From assembly GCF_026157035.1 (NCBI RefSeq), contig NZ_JANJZA010000001.1:1653001-1717000 (forward strand): a DNA stretch of 64,000 bases, given 5' to 3'. Position numbers and translations under genes: made by a program. This DNA is from Sphingomicrobium nitratireducens. Its GTDB lineage: Bacteria > Pseudomonadota > Alphaproteobacteria > Sphingomonadales > Sphingomonadaceae. Below are positions 44,770 through 52,879 of the stretch, piece by piece. Within the stretch, counting starts at the first letter, position 1. Every line of letters begins with the position of its first letter. A model generated the notes under the pieces. That model was not told the DNA's origin. It was given only the letters and a program-made list of their open reading frames with translations, and searched no databases.

Positions 44770-45369
44770 TTAGCGGGGCGCAAGACTCCCTCGCATATCG
44801 GCAAGCCATGACGCTCGAGCGCTCTCACGGTCCCGGTCAGTCCCGAGCTGGCGATCGACCTTGCCCCAACCGAAACGGGTCAGCTTGCGGGGCAGGATCA
44901 TGACGTGAGCATGCGGTGGGTTGTCGCTGCCCATCCGGAACGGCGCATGCAGCACCAGGATGAGCGGGAGCCCCCTGCCCTCGACAAGTTCGCGGCGAGC
45001 CCACGCACGAGCCTGTTCGTAAGGTCCATGCAGGTTGGCCGCTTCCTCGAAGCGCAGGGTGACCTGCGCGAGCGCGAGGCTCTCGTGGGCCGGATACTCA
45101 TCCTCGAAGTTCTGCACGAGGAAATCGACATGAGCGAAGAGCTGAGGCGCATCGGCCGGCAGGAGAACCTCCACCCGCTCTGCGGTATCGATCTTGCCCT
45201 CCTTCGCCGCAGGACGGCGCTTGGCGAGGATCTTGGGCGAGATTGGCTCGCGCACCCCCTTGCCGGTCTCCCAGTTGAGACGAGCGAATGTGAAAGCATC
45301 ATCAGGCTCCCCGTCCCAGAAGGACTTGAGCATGATGGACTTCGGCGTCTTGATCTTCGACTTCGGCAT
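44770..45369 (-). CDS. Relaxase-associated protein of unknown function with an HxH motif
   Basis: A 199-residue protein that I do not recognise. It begins MPKSKIKTPKSIMLKSF and ends ADMRGSLAPR. Centrally it carries a short relaxase-like segment, NPPHAHVMILPRKL, with His153-x-His155, similar to the histidine motif of MobA/MobL proteins, but no preceding tyrosine region. Its start codon overlaps the TGA of the next gene upstream (TGATG), so it is translationally coupled. It is probably a mobilization accessory or an unrelated HxH protein. GC content is lower than in the core. Confidence 0.7.
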   Translation of the reverse strand: MPKSKIKTPKSIMLKSFWDGEPDDAFTFARLNWETGKGVREPISPKILAKRRPAAKEGKIDTAERVEVLLPADAPQLFAHVDFLVQNFEDEYPAHESLALAQVTLRFEEAANLHGPYEQARAWARRELVEGRGLPLILVLHAPFRMGSDNPPHAHVMILPRKLTRFGWGKVDRQLGTDRDRESARASWLADMRGSLAPR

Positions 45370-45905
45370 CAGAACCATCCCGCGACAGCGATCTGAAGCA
45401 TCTCGGCGCCAAATTCGAGGCCGCGGTGCTTGTCGGCCCAGTCCAGGTAGGGTGGGTCTTCCTCGATGCTGAGCCCGTCCTGCTCGAGCCTGACGCACGG
45501 GCCGTCGCCGACCGACGGGATCAGCCACGCGGTGCCCGTCGGACGAGGGATCCAGACCCGGTAAGCCAAGAGGAGGCGATCATCGCCCAACAACTTGGCG
45601 TCGAACGTTGCGTGGCACGGCTTGTCAGACGCTCGCACAATGATCAGGTCGCACGTAACCGCATTGGCCACAGCCAAGCCCTCGCGGATGACGAGTGGCC
45701 GCTGACAGCTCGTGCCGAGCACGACGACGTTCGCCTCGGCCATCATCACGCTGTGCTTGAGGTATGGATGGAACGTCTCGGGCTTCTGGTCGACCACCCC
45801 GTCGATTAGCATGCCGATGGCGAGCATGAGGCGCTTCACCTGGTCCCGCGGTTCGGAGATTGGGTCGAGCGGGAGACGGTCGAGCGGGCTTGGGACTTGT
45901 TGCAT
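45369..45905 (-). CDS. Hypothetical protein, coupled to the HxH protein
   Basis: An unrecognised 178-residue protein starting MQQVPSPLDRLPLDPISEPR, preceded by a clear Shine-Dalgarno AGGAAG eight bases before the ATG; a TTG at 45950 is an alternative. It is soluble, with mixed alpha-beta pattern (for example VTCDLIIVRASDKPCHATF, LLLAYRVWIPRPTGTAWLI). No catalytic motif is apparent. Position between the HxH protein and the relaxase gene suggests a role in mobilization or in maintenance of the element. Confidence 0.7.
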   Translation of the reverse strand: MQQVPSPLDRLPLDPISEPRDQVKRLMLAIGMLIDGVVDQKPETFHPYLKHSVMMAEANVVVLGTSCQRPLVIREGLAVANAVTCDLIIVRASDKPCHATFDAKLLGDDRLLLAYRVWIPRPTGTAWLIPSVGDGPCVRLEQDGLSIEEDPPYLDWADKHRGLEFGAEMLQIAVAGWF

Positions 45906-46036
45906 CTGCGATGCTTCCTTTTTCTCTGGCTGCCTATTCGCGACGACCAAGCCATCAGGTCGCGAGCAGCTTTCATCTCATTGGCTCAGTCAATGACCCT
46001 CCTCTTTTCCATTGAATCTTCCTCCTTCTTGCGGCG

Positions 46037-48865
46037 CTAGCCGCGACCGCTGCCGCGTTGACGCTCCAACCAGCGTTCGTAGTCCTGATCCAGGCCTGGA
46101 GCCGGAGGCCAGCTTCCATCCGCCTGGACATCCCGAGCCCTTTCAGGCTCGACCTTCTCGACCGATGGCTGACGTACAGGTTCGCGTAATGAAGTTCGCG
46201 CCTGTTCCGCGGCGGCTTCCAGCTTGCGTGCCGCTCTCGCTTCTTCCCGCATGCGGTCGAACTCCGATTTCAGCGCGGGGTCCTTCACCAACCAATTCAG
46301 GTGGGGATGGAGGTCTTCCGGGAAGTGCTTCCTCAGCGCCGATATCTGCTGGCCGCTGACCTGGCAGGCGTTTGGGTTTTTCTTAAGGATGTCACGAAAA
46401 CGCCTGAGGCATTTCATGAGATAGGTCGTGAAAAGCTCATCGATCGGATCTTTCATGTGGTTCACGAAAAAGCGGTCCTCGGGTGTGAGCCGTTCTAAAG
46501 CGCTGGGAGCGAGGTGCGGGACACCATCGACGAAGATCACTGGGAAATTGTCGTTCTGCGCGACCCTGACGCGCATCGCGACCCGGGTGATTGCGGCGTC
46601 GCGATCCTCAGCATGGTTCGCCAGCGCTTCGGCCTTGAGTTGATCCCATCTGCCATCCAGTTCCGAAGGGAGCTGCTTCAAGGAGGGCGCGACAGGTACA
46701 GGTGGCCTGATTCCCGTGACGGCTTCGGCCTCAGCACCAAGGTCCTCGATCTCGCCCCGCACCTGACGGCTCTCGAAAATCCGACGCAAATGTCCCTGCG
46801 TCCGCTGATAGAGGATCGGGTTGAGCAGAACATCGAGATCGGCTTTTGCGATCCCCGGCACCGTAAATGGAGCTCCGGCTTCCGACGGAGGCTGGACCGG
46901 AAGGCCGTCGTCGATCCTCTGGATGATCGAAAGCCAGTGCCTTTCGTATGCAGGAAAATCCTCGTACATCTCGCTTACCTGGTGACGTTCGCGTTTCGTG
47001 AGGCGCGACCTCTGCTCGACTTTCTGGGTTTCGGAGGGGTCGACAGAAAGTTCTCTGGTCGATGGCGCCTCGCCCATCGCCTGAGCCAGTGCGTCAATCT
47101 CCTTCACGAGGCGCGCCGCTTTCGCTTGTTGGGCTTCGAGCCGAGCGTGGTCGAGTTCCCAACGCTGGAGATCCCGCAGAAACTCGCGATCGAGCATTTC
47201 CCGGTATTCCACTGCCTCCTTCAGCCGTTGAGCAATCTGGCGTTGCTGCCTCTCGCTTTTCGTACCCGCGTCGCCGCCGAGCAGTCGGCGGCATCTCTGT
47301 TCGGTTTTGTGAGCCCGCGAATACAATATTCCTTTCGTCAGCTGGATCTGCATGGCCTGACGCTCCCATCGCGAGAGCTCGCCGGCCATCTCTCGAAGGC
47401 TCGTCATCGAGCTGATCAGGTCGGCCGCCTTCGCGTGCGAAGTATTCTGAGCCTTCAGCGCGCCGATGACCTTTTCCCCGCTCTGAAGAGCTCTCGTACG
47501 CTCAGCCATCGACGCCTTGAGCGTCTCCTCGGTGCGATTGAAGGCACCCTGCCAGGTGCGCTCTGCATTGAGGACGCCGCCCTTGGTCGGTACGCCCGCG
47601 CCGTCGATTTTCTCGGCTCGACCAAGATGTATGCTCGGCTCCTGGTCAATTCCCAGAGCCTCAAAGGAGCGCGGGTCGAAAAGCCGATTACTTCCGTTCT
47701 CGCGGAGCAGACCGTTGCAGATCGAGGCGTAGTCCGCGCGGAGACCCTTCACGAATTCGCTGCCATGGTCCTTCAGGGATTGGCCATCGGCGGGCTGTGA
47801 CACGCGTTCGCTCTTGTTTTGGCGCTTTTCCGCCTTCGACCGACCACGCTGTCCTGGGATCGGCGTGCGAAGTTCGAAATCCCAGCACCCCTCCTCGACC
47901 AGATATTCACATGGACGGTCATAAAACGCGATGTGGAGATGATAATTCCGGCGGTCGTTATGCTCGTCGGGCTCGTGGATAACCGCTGTGTACATGACAC
48001 CGAGAGCATCAAGCCGTGCCGCAAAGGCCCGGAGAATTTCAAGGCGAGCTTCGTCCGAAAGGCCATCGGGTAGTTCAGCCACGATGCGATACTGAACACG
48101 ACCGCCTCGCCCCGCACGCAGCTCGGCTGCTTTGTCAGTCCAGATGGCCTGGCGTCGCAGTTTTTCTCGAAATTTGTAGAAATATTTGCGCGGGATTTCG
48201 ATTTCGACGGTCGGCTCAGACCATCTCCATTCGAGAACCTCTTGAAGCTTTGCACGATCTTCCTTTGACAAATCCTTGAACTTGACGAGAAAGCTGATCG
48301 CGCGCTCCCGCCGCTGGTCAGGGATCTTCGAAAGGTCGATGATCATGCGATCGCGCCGGGGAGTACGCTCCATCCGCACGACCGCATCCCAAAAGCGCTT
48401 ACGCGCCGCGGGATCGCTGGAGATGTTGCTGATGATGGCGCGGGTCCCCGAGGCTCCGGCTTCAATATAATCGCCGTAGCCTTCGGGCTTGCTCTCCATG
48501 ACTGCCCCGTCGCGACCGATATAGTCCTCATGGTCGCCCGGGGCTGAGACCTGGCCGCTACCACTGCCAGAGCTGATCACGGTCACGAAGGAAGGCTTGT
48601 TGTCTCCGTAGGTTGCTGCCTTGGACACGCTGATGAGGTTGAGGTGGAAGGTTGTCCTGCCCGACGCGCTGATCGGACGACCGTCATAAGCGACCGGGTA
48701 GCGGAAATCGGCGGGCAGCGAGTAGGCGCCACCGCGCTTCTTTTCTGGATCATCGACGAGTGGGCGAATGCGCACCACGCTCCGAACGAGGTCTTCGTCC
48801 TCAAGCTGGGCCTTCCTCGCCATACGCCGTATCAGCCGGTCGCGATCAATTTCCTCTTCGGTCAC
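46037..48865 (-). CDS. Relaxase/mobilization protein (MobA/MobL-like)
   Basis: A 942-residue protein whose region around 250-340 resembles MobQ-family relaxases: RVQYRIVAELPDGLSDEARLEILR then EHNDRRNYHLHIAFYD with His309-Leu-His311 as the metal-binding motif. Such enzymes nick at oriT and bind covalently through a tyrosine. The N-terminal 250 residues are unusual for the family and the C-terminal half is helical and charged with coiled-coil stretches (residues 480-620), followed by a proline-rich tail. No helicase motif was seen. The noncoding 48866-49251 upstream is the likely oriT/promoter. It is a single large gene with no visible frameshift. Confidence 0.8.
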   Translation of the reverse strand: MTEEEIDRDRLIRRMARKAQLEDEDLVRSVVRIRPLVDDPEKKRGGAYSLPADFRYPVAYDGRPISASGRTTFHLNLISVSKAATYGDNKPSFVTVISSGSGSGQVSAPGDHEDYIGRDGAVMESKPEGYGDYIEAGASGTRAIISNISSDPAARKRFWDAVVRMERTPRRDRMIIDLSKIPDQRRERAISFLVKFKDLSKEDRAKLQEVLEWRWSEPTVEIEIPRKYFYKFREKLRRQAIWTDKAAELRAGRGGRVQYRIVAELPDGLSDEARLEILRAFAARLDALGVMYTAVIHEPDEHNDRRNYHLHIAFYDRPCEYLVEEGCWDFELRTPIPGQRGRSKAEKRQNKSERVSQPADGQSLKDHGSEFVKGLRADYASICNGLLRENGSNRLFDPRSFEALGIDQEPSIHLGRAEKIDGAGVPTKGGVLNAERTWQGAFNRTEETLKASMAERTRALQSGEKVIGALKAQNTSHAKAADLISSMTSLREMAGELSRWERQAMQIQLTKGILYSRAHKTEQRCRRLLGGDAGTKSERQQRQIAQRLKEAVEYREMLDREFLRDLQRWELDHARLEAQQAKAARLVKEIDALAQAMGEAPSTRELSVDPSETQKVEQRSRLTKRERHQVSEMYEDFPAYERHWLSIIQRIDDGLPVQPPSEAGAPFTVPGIAKADLDVLLNPILYQRTQGHLRRIFESRQVRGEIEDLGAEAEAVTGIRPPVPVAPSLKQLPSELDGRWDQLKAEALANHAEDRDAAITRVAMRVRVAQNDNFPVIFVDGVPHLAPSALERLTPEDRFFVNHMKDPIDELFTTYLMKCLRRFRDILKKNPNACQVSGQQISALRKHFPEDLHPHLNWLVKDPALKSEFDRMREEARAARKLEAAAEQARTSLREPVRQPSVEKVEPERARDVQADGSWPPAPGLDQDYERWLERQRGSGRG

Positions 48866-49251
48866 TCGACTTCCCCCTCGGGACGAATTGTATCAGTCGT
48901 CCAAGGGGGTCGGGAAGGGATTCACAAAATAAAATTAGTTACTTAGCTGTTAACCCTGATCGCTCGATCAGTCCCGACCAGCGCACCGCCGCGGTCGCCC
49001 ACGCCCGCCTTTTCGGCCGTAAAAGTGAACGGCTGGCCATGAGGGCGTGCGGTGCAAAAACCACCGTAAAACTGATGCGTTCAGCTTTACGGAATTGCGC
49101 TTCTTTCATAACCGGACGGTTCGGAGAACCGCCCTCCCACTCCACATTCGGAATTCTCACAAGGAGTGTCGCCCCTGTAGGAACGACATTGAGCTATCTC
49201 AATGTCGTTCCTGTCGATCTGCACCAAGCTCAGCGTTGGAGGATCAGGAGC
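48866..49251. other. Divergent intergenic region of the island (candidate oriT and promoters)
   Basis: 386 bp with no convincing gene. Contents: an imperfect inverted repeat CCCCCT..GACGA / TCGTCC..AGGGGG around 48872-48907; an AT-rich stretch 48920-48955 (ACAAAATAAAATTAGTTAC); a perfect palindrome CTGATCG-CT-CGATCAG at 48956-48971; CGGTTC/GAACCG arms near 49117-49131; and the long palindrome at 49179-49212. It lies between the relaxase gene and the ubiM/moa operon. Confidence 0.55.
49179..49212 (+). promoter_or_regulatory. 15-bp perfect palindrome with FNR-like core (ahead of ubiM/moa operon)
   Basis: Arms AGGAACGACATTGAG and CTCAATGTCGTTCCT (49179-49193, 49198-49212) leave a four-base spacer CTAT. 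The centre TTGAG-CTAT-CTCAA equals the FNR half-site layout TTGAT-N4-ATCAA with the outer T/A replaced by G/C. It starts 40 bp before the ubiM-like ATG. It could be an FNR-type operator or a hairpin; no T-tract follows. Confidence 0.6.
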
Positions 49252-50421
49252 ATGGTGAAGACGATTTCGATATGTGGTGGGGGACCCGCTGGGCTTGCCT
49301 TAGCTCGAAGCCTGAGTGGCAAGGGATTAGATATTTGCGTCATAGAGCGCCAGAATCACGAAAGCCTCAGCTCGCCCCCACCGGACGGACGCGAAATTGC
49401 GCTCACCTATCGCTCAATGGCAGCACTAAAGGAACTCGGCGCCTGGAATCGCATTCCCAGTGACGAAGCCTATTCGCTCGCCGAAGCCCAGGTCTTTGAC
49501 GGTCAATCCCCGCTGGCGCTGGCCTTCGATCCGCAGGGCGGGAAAGCAGCGCGGCTCGGTTCGCTCGTCTCCAACCATCACATTCGCCGCTCGCTGTTCG
49601 AAAGTGTCAGCGAGCGGAGCGATATCCACCTGATGACGGGGCGTTCCGTCACCGGCGTCGTAACCGACAACCGGTCCGCACGAGTCACGCTGGACGACGA
49701 ACAGGTCCTCGATAGCGACCTCGTCGTTGCCGCCGACTCCCGCTTTTCCGCAGTGCGCGGGATGCTCGGCATCCCGGCCCGAATGCACCGACTGGGCAAG
49801 TCGATGCTGGTCGGGCGCGTCGCCATTGAAATCGATCATGGTCATGTCGCGACGGAATGGTTCGATCATGGGCAGACGCTGGCCCTGCTCCCGCTCGGGC
49901 CGGGACAGGCGTCCGCGGTCGTGACGCTGGCCGACGGGGAGGCGGAACGGCTGGCAACACTGTCACCCGAAGCTCAGGGCGCAGAGCTGACGCGGCGCTA
50001 TCACGGGCGCTTCGGCGCGATGACCATGGCCGGTCCGCTCCACCGCTACCCGCTCACCACCGCCTATGCACAGCATTTCGCCGGTACGCGTGCGGCACTG
50101 GTCGGGGATGCCGCCGTCGGCATGCATCCGGTCACCGCGCACGGCTTCAACCTGGGTCTCGCCAGCACGCAGCGCCTCTCGAAACTGGTCACCAGCGCTC
50201 TCCGGCGCTCGGGCGATCCGGGAAGCGCGATGATGCTGCGGCGCTATGAAATGGGCCATCGGGCGGAAAGCTGGCCGCTCTACCGCGCGACCAACATGAT
50301 CGTCTCGCTCTACACCGATGACCGGCCCATTTCGCGCTCGTTGCGCAAGGCCGGATTGCGTGCAGCGCGCATGCCGATGGCCCGCCACCTCGTCTCGCAT
50401 CTGTTGATGCAGGAGGCCTGA
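49252..50421 (+). CDS. ubiM: FAD-dependent ubiquinone hydroxylase, UbiM-like
   Basis: A 389-residue flavoprotein of the UbiH/UbiF/UbiM group. FAD-binding motifs are SICGGGPAGLALARSL (residues 6-21), DGREIALTYRS, VAADSRFSAVR and GDAAVGMHPVTAHGFNLGL near 290. The last motif favours UbiM, which hydroxylates C5 of the ubiquinone ring with O2, and the assignment is from memory. The start follows GGAGGATCAGGAG. It is the first gene of a plus-strand operon with carbonic anhydrase and Mo-cofactor genes. Presence with nitrate respiration is curious because the family uses oxygen. Confidence 0.7.
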   Translation: MVKTISICGGGPAGLALARSLSGKGLDICVIERQNHESLSSPPPDGREIALTYRSMAALKELGAWNRIPSDEAYSLAEAQVFDGQSPLALAFDPQGGKAARLGSLVSNHHIRRSLFESVSERSDIHLMTGRSVTGVVTDNRSARVTLDDEQVLDSDLVVAADSRFSAVRGMLGIPARMHRLGKSMLVGRVAIEIDHGHVATEWFDHGQTLALLPLGPGQASAVVTLADGEAERLATLSPEAQGAELTRRYHGRFGAMTMAGPLHRYPLTTAYAQHFAGTRAALVGDAAVGMHPVTAHGFNLGLASTQRLSKLVTSALRRSGDPGSAMMLRRYEMGHRAESWPLYRATNMIVSLYTDDRPISRSLRKAGLRAARMPMARHLVSHLLMQEA

Positions 50422-50425
50422 TCCG

Positions 50426-51103
50426 ATGAACAAACCCGGCGATCACTTCCAGCGTCTGATGGACGGGTACGAAATGTTCCGTGCCGTCGAATATGAGCGG
50501 CAACGCGAACGCTATGCTCGTCTCGCTTCGGAGGGACAGCGCCCACCGATGATGGTGATCGCCTGCAGCGACAGCCGCGTCGATCCGGCCACCGTCTTCC
50601 ATGCTGCGCCAGGCGAAATGTTCGTGCTGCGCCATATCGCCGCGCTGGTCCCGCCGTGCGAAAAAGACGGACGTCATCATAGCGCCGCCGCCGCGATCGA
50701 ATTCGCGATCACGCAACTGGAAGTCGAACATGTCCTCGTGTTCGGCCATGGCGGCTGCGGAGGGATAGCAGCCAGCCTGTCCGGCTGTTTCGACCATCGT
50801 GAAGAGGGCGAAGGCGGCTTCGTCCATCACTGGGTCGAGACCATCCGCCCGGAACGCGACCGGCTGGAGGAAACCATGCCTGACGCAAGCGAAGAAGAAC
50901 GACAGCTGGCGCTGGAACTAGGGTCGATCAAATTGTCGCTCGCCCGCTTGCGCGAATTTCCCGGCGTTGGAGACCGTGAAGCGCGTGGTGTGCTCCATCT
51001 TCACGGCGCGCATTTCGATATTCGTAGCGGGACGCTGCGCATGCTGGTCGATGGCGACGAGGAGTTTCAAACCATCGCCGTCGACGAGGTCGAAAAGGTT
51101 TGA
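50426..51103 (+). CDS. Beta-class carbonic anhydrase
   Basis: Hydrates CO2 to bicarbonate with zinc. The 225-residue protein has the ligand set CSDSRVDP (Cys-x-Asp-x-Arg) at about 47 and HGGCGGI near 108. It follows the ubiM-like gene by four bases in the same direction and precedes moaD by 55 bp, so it is carried in the molybdenum-cofactor operon. A metabolic reason (supply of bicarbonate or pH control during nitrate respiration) is inference. Confidence 0.9.
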   Translation: MNKPGDHFQRLMDGYEMFRAVEYERQRERYARLASEGQRPPMMVIACSDSRVDPATVFHAAPGEMFVLRHIAALVPPCEKDGRHHSAAAAIEFAITQLEVEHVLVFGHGGCGGIAASLSGCFDHREEGEGGFVHHWVETIRPERDRLEETMPDASEEERQLALELGSIKLSLARLREFPGVGDREARGVLHLHGAHFDIRSGTLRMLVDGDEEFQTIAVDEVEKV

Positions 51104-51158
51104 TCTGTATCAGGGCGCGGCCGCGAAGCGCTGGCTAATCCGAAGTCCGGAGGAAGCA

Positions 51159-51404
51159 ATGGAAGTCTATTTTCTGGGAAAACTGGGCGACATGATCGCA
51201 CGCCGGATCGAAGTCGAACGACCGAAAGACGTGCGGACCGCTGGCCAGTTTCGCGAATGGCTGGGCACCCAATATCCTGGCGCGGCCGCCGCCCTTGCCT
51301 CCCCGCGCCTCAAAATCGTCGTCGACGATGAAATCGTGCTTCCCACCGCGTCGGTGAGCGGAGCCAAAACGGTCGAATTCTTCCCGCTCGTGTCGGGCGG
51401 CTGA
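51159..51404 (+). CDS. moaD: Molybdopterin synthase small subunit MoaD
   Basis: An 81-residue ubiquitin-like sulfur carrier. It ends in Gly-Gly (PLVSGG), the site that becomes thiocarboxylated, and feeds sulfur to precursor Z with MoaE. The ATG at 51159 follows CCGGAGGAAG. The next gene, moaE, begins four bases after the stop. It is shorter than MoaD-MoaX fusions and has no extra domain. Confidence 0.9.
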   Translation: MEVYFLGKLGDMIARRIEVERPKDVRTAGQFREWLGTQYPGAAAALASPRLKIVVDDEIVLPTASVSGAKTVEFFPLVSGG

Positions 51405-51408
51405 AACG

Positions 51409-51870
51409 ATGGCCGCATCTTGCACTCTGGCCAATGATCCGTTCGATCCGGCGGAGGAATTGCGCCTGTTTTCGGCGGACGCGACCGGAGTGGGTGCGAT
51501 TGCATCCTTCACCGGGGTCGCACGGCCCGACGCTGCTGATGGTAGCGCGGTCCATTCCATGTTTCTCGATCACCACCCCCGCATGACCCAGCGGTCCATA
51601 GAGGAGATTGCAGGCGATGCCGCCGGGCGGTTCGACATTGTCGGCACGCGGATTATCCATCGCTGCGGGACGATCGAACCGAACGAACCGATCGTGTTCG
51701 TCGCCGCTTCGTCCAGGCATCGCCGTGCGGCGCTGCAAGCAGTCGATTACATGATGGACCGGCTCAAGACCGAAGCCTTCTTCTGGAAACGCGAACAACG
51801 CGACAGCGGGGCACACTGGATCGAGCCGACCGATACCGATTATCAGGACAGGGAGCGCTGGACATCATAA
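51409..51870 (+). CDS. moaE: Molybdopterin synthase large subunit MoaE
   Basis: A 153-residue catalytic subunit that inserts two sulfurs into cyclic pyranopterin monophosphate. Recognisable elements are GVGAIASFTGVARPDA, FLDHHPRMTQRSIEEI, the active-site Lys region LKTEAFFWKREQR and the C-terminal aromatic-rich part. The TAA overlaps the moaB ATG (TAATG), and moaD is four bases upstream, so a synthase pair is coupled. Confidence 0.93.
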   Translation: MAASCTLANDPFDPAEELRLFSADATGVGAIASFTGVARPDAADGSAVHSMFLDHHPRMTQRSIEEIAGDAAGRFDIVGTRIIHRCGTIEPNEPIVFVAASSRHRRAALQAVDYMMDRLKTEAFFWKREQRDSGAHWIEPTDTDYQDRERWTS

Positions 51871-52406
51871 TGGCCGGAATCGACGAAAGACTGAGATTCT
51901 ATCCGCTGCGGATCGCGGTAATCACCGTGTCCGACACACGCACACCCGAAACCGACAAGTCGGGCGACTATCTCGCAACCTCGCTTGTCGAGGCAGGCCA
52001 TGAACTGGCGGGGCGCGCGATCGTCCAGGATGAGGTCGAAGCGATCCGGAATCAGATTCGCAAGTTCGTCGCCGATCCCGCCGTCGATGTCATCCTTTCG
52101 ACAGGTGGTACCGGTTTCACGCCGCGCGACGTCACCCCGGAAGCGGTCCGCCCACTTATGCGCCGGGAAATGGACGGCTTCTCCGTGCTGTTCCATCTTG
52201 CGAGCCGTTCGACCGTCGGCCTGTCGACGCTCCAGTCGCGCGCTTTAGCGGGTCAGATCGAGGAGAAATTCATCTTCTGCCTGCCCGGTTCGCCCGGAGC
52301 GTGCCGTGATGGCTGGACGCACATTCTCGTCCACGAACTCGATAGCCGCTACCGCCCCTGCTCCCTGGCCGGGCAGGTACCGCGCCTCAGGAATTTGTGC
52401 GCATGA
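51870..52406 (+). CDS. moaB: Molybdenum cofactor biosynthesis protein MoaB/Mog-like adenylyltransferase
   Basis: A 178-residue MoaB/MogA protein that adenylylates molybdopterin before metal insertion. Motifs are [18 protein letters not shown] and the nucleotide loop [16 protein letters not shown] near 75-90. The length is that of MoaB. The start is coupled to moaE by TAATG, and the end overlaps moaC (ATGA). Works with MoeA, encoded two genes later. Confidence 0.92.
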   Translation: MAGIDERLRFYPLRIAVITVSDTRTPETDKSGDYLATSLVEAGHELAGRAIVQDEVEAIRNQIRKFVADPAVDVILSTGGTGFTPRDVTPEAVRPLMRREMDGFSVLFHLASRSTVGLSTLQSRALAGQIEEKFIFCLPGSPGACRDGWTHILVHELDSRYRPCSLAGQVPRLRNLCA

Positions 52407-52879
52407 GCAAGTTGACCCATCTCGATGAGCACGGACGTGCGCGCATGGTCGATGTTTCCGGCAAGGAAACGACCGCCCGCATCGCCCGCGCCAGCGGCTT
52501 GCTGATCTGCAAAGCCGAAACGCTCGCCGCCGTGCGCGAGGGACGGGCGCCCAAGGGTGCGGTTGTTTTAACGGCGGAATTGGCGGGGATCATGGCTGGG
52601 AAACGGACCGCCGACCTCATCCCGCTGTGCCACCCGCTGCCGCTGACCAAGGCGGTGGTGACGATCGAAATGGACGATGCGTTACCGGGTTTCCGCGTTA
52701 CCGCAGAAGTGCGCACGCAGGGTGTCACCGGGGTCGAAATGGAAGCGCTGACAGCCGTGTCCGTTGCCTGTCTTACTTTGTTCGACATGCTCAAGGCAAT
52801 CGACCGCGAGATGGAGATCGGCTGCATCAGGATTGAAGCCAAATCTGGTGGAAAATCTGGGGACTGGACCCGTTCATGA
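52403..52879 (+). CDS. moaC: Cyclic pyranopterin monophosphate synthase MoaC
   Basis: A 158-residue protein that, with MoaA, converts GTP into precursor Z. Signature segments are [36 protein letters not shown] and [21 protein letters not shown]. The ATG at 52403 overlaps the moaB TGA (ATGA). No moaA is found in this window; one must be elsewhere. Confidence 0.95.
   Translation: MSKLTHLDEHGRARMVDVSGKETTARIARASGLLICKAETLAAVREGRAPKGAVVLTAELAGIMAGKRTADLIPLCHPLPLTKAVVTIEMDDALPGFRVTAEVRTQGVTGVEMEALTAVSVACLTLFDMLKAIDREMEIGCIRIEAKSGGKSGDWTRS

Noticed and set aside
46514-47800. A 428-codon plus-strand frame inside the relaxase gene
   Set aside because: The minus-strand frame is continuous for 942 codons with the relaxase HxH motif; the plus frame shows no recognisable domain.
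48760-49251. Upstream extension of the ubiM-like frame
   Set aside because: The family starts at the FAD motif after 49252, which has a strong Shine-Dalgarno; the upstream part crosses the relaxase start and repeat region.
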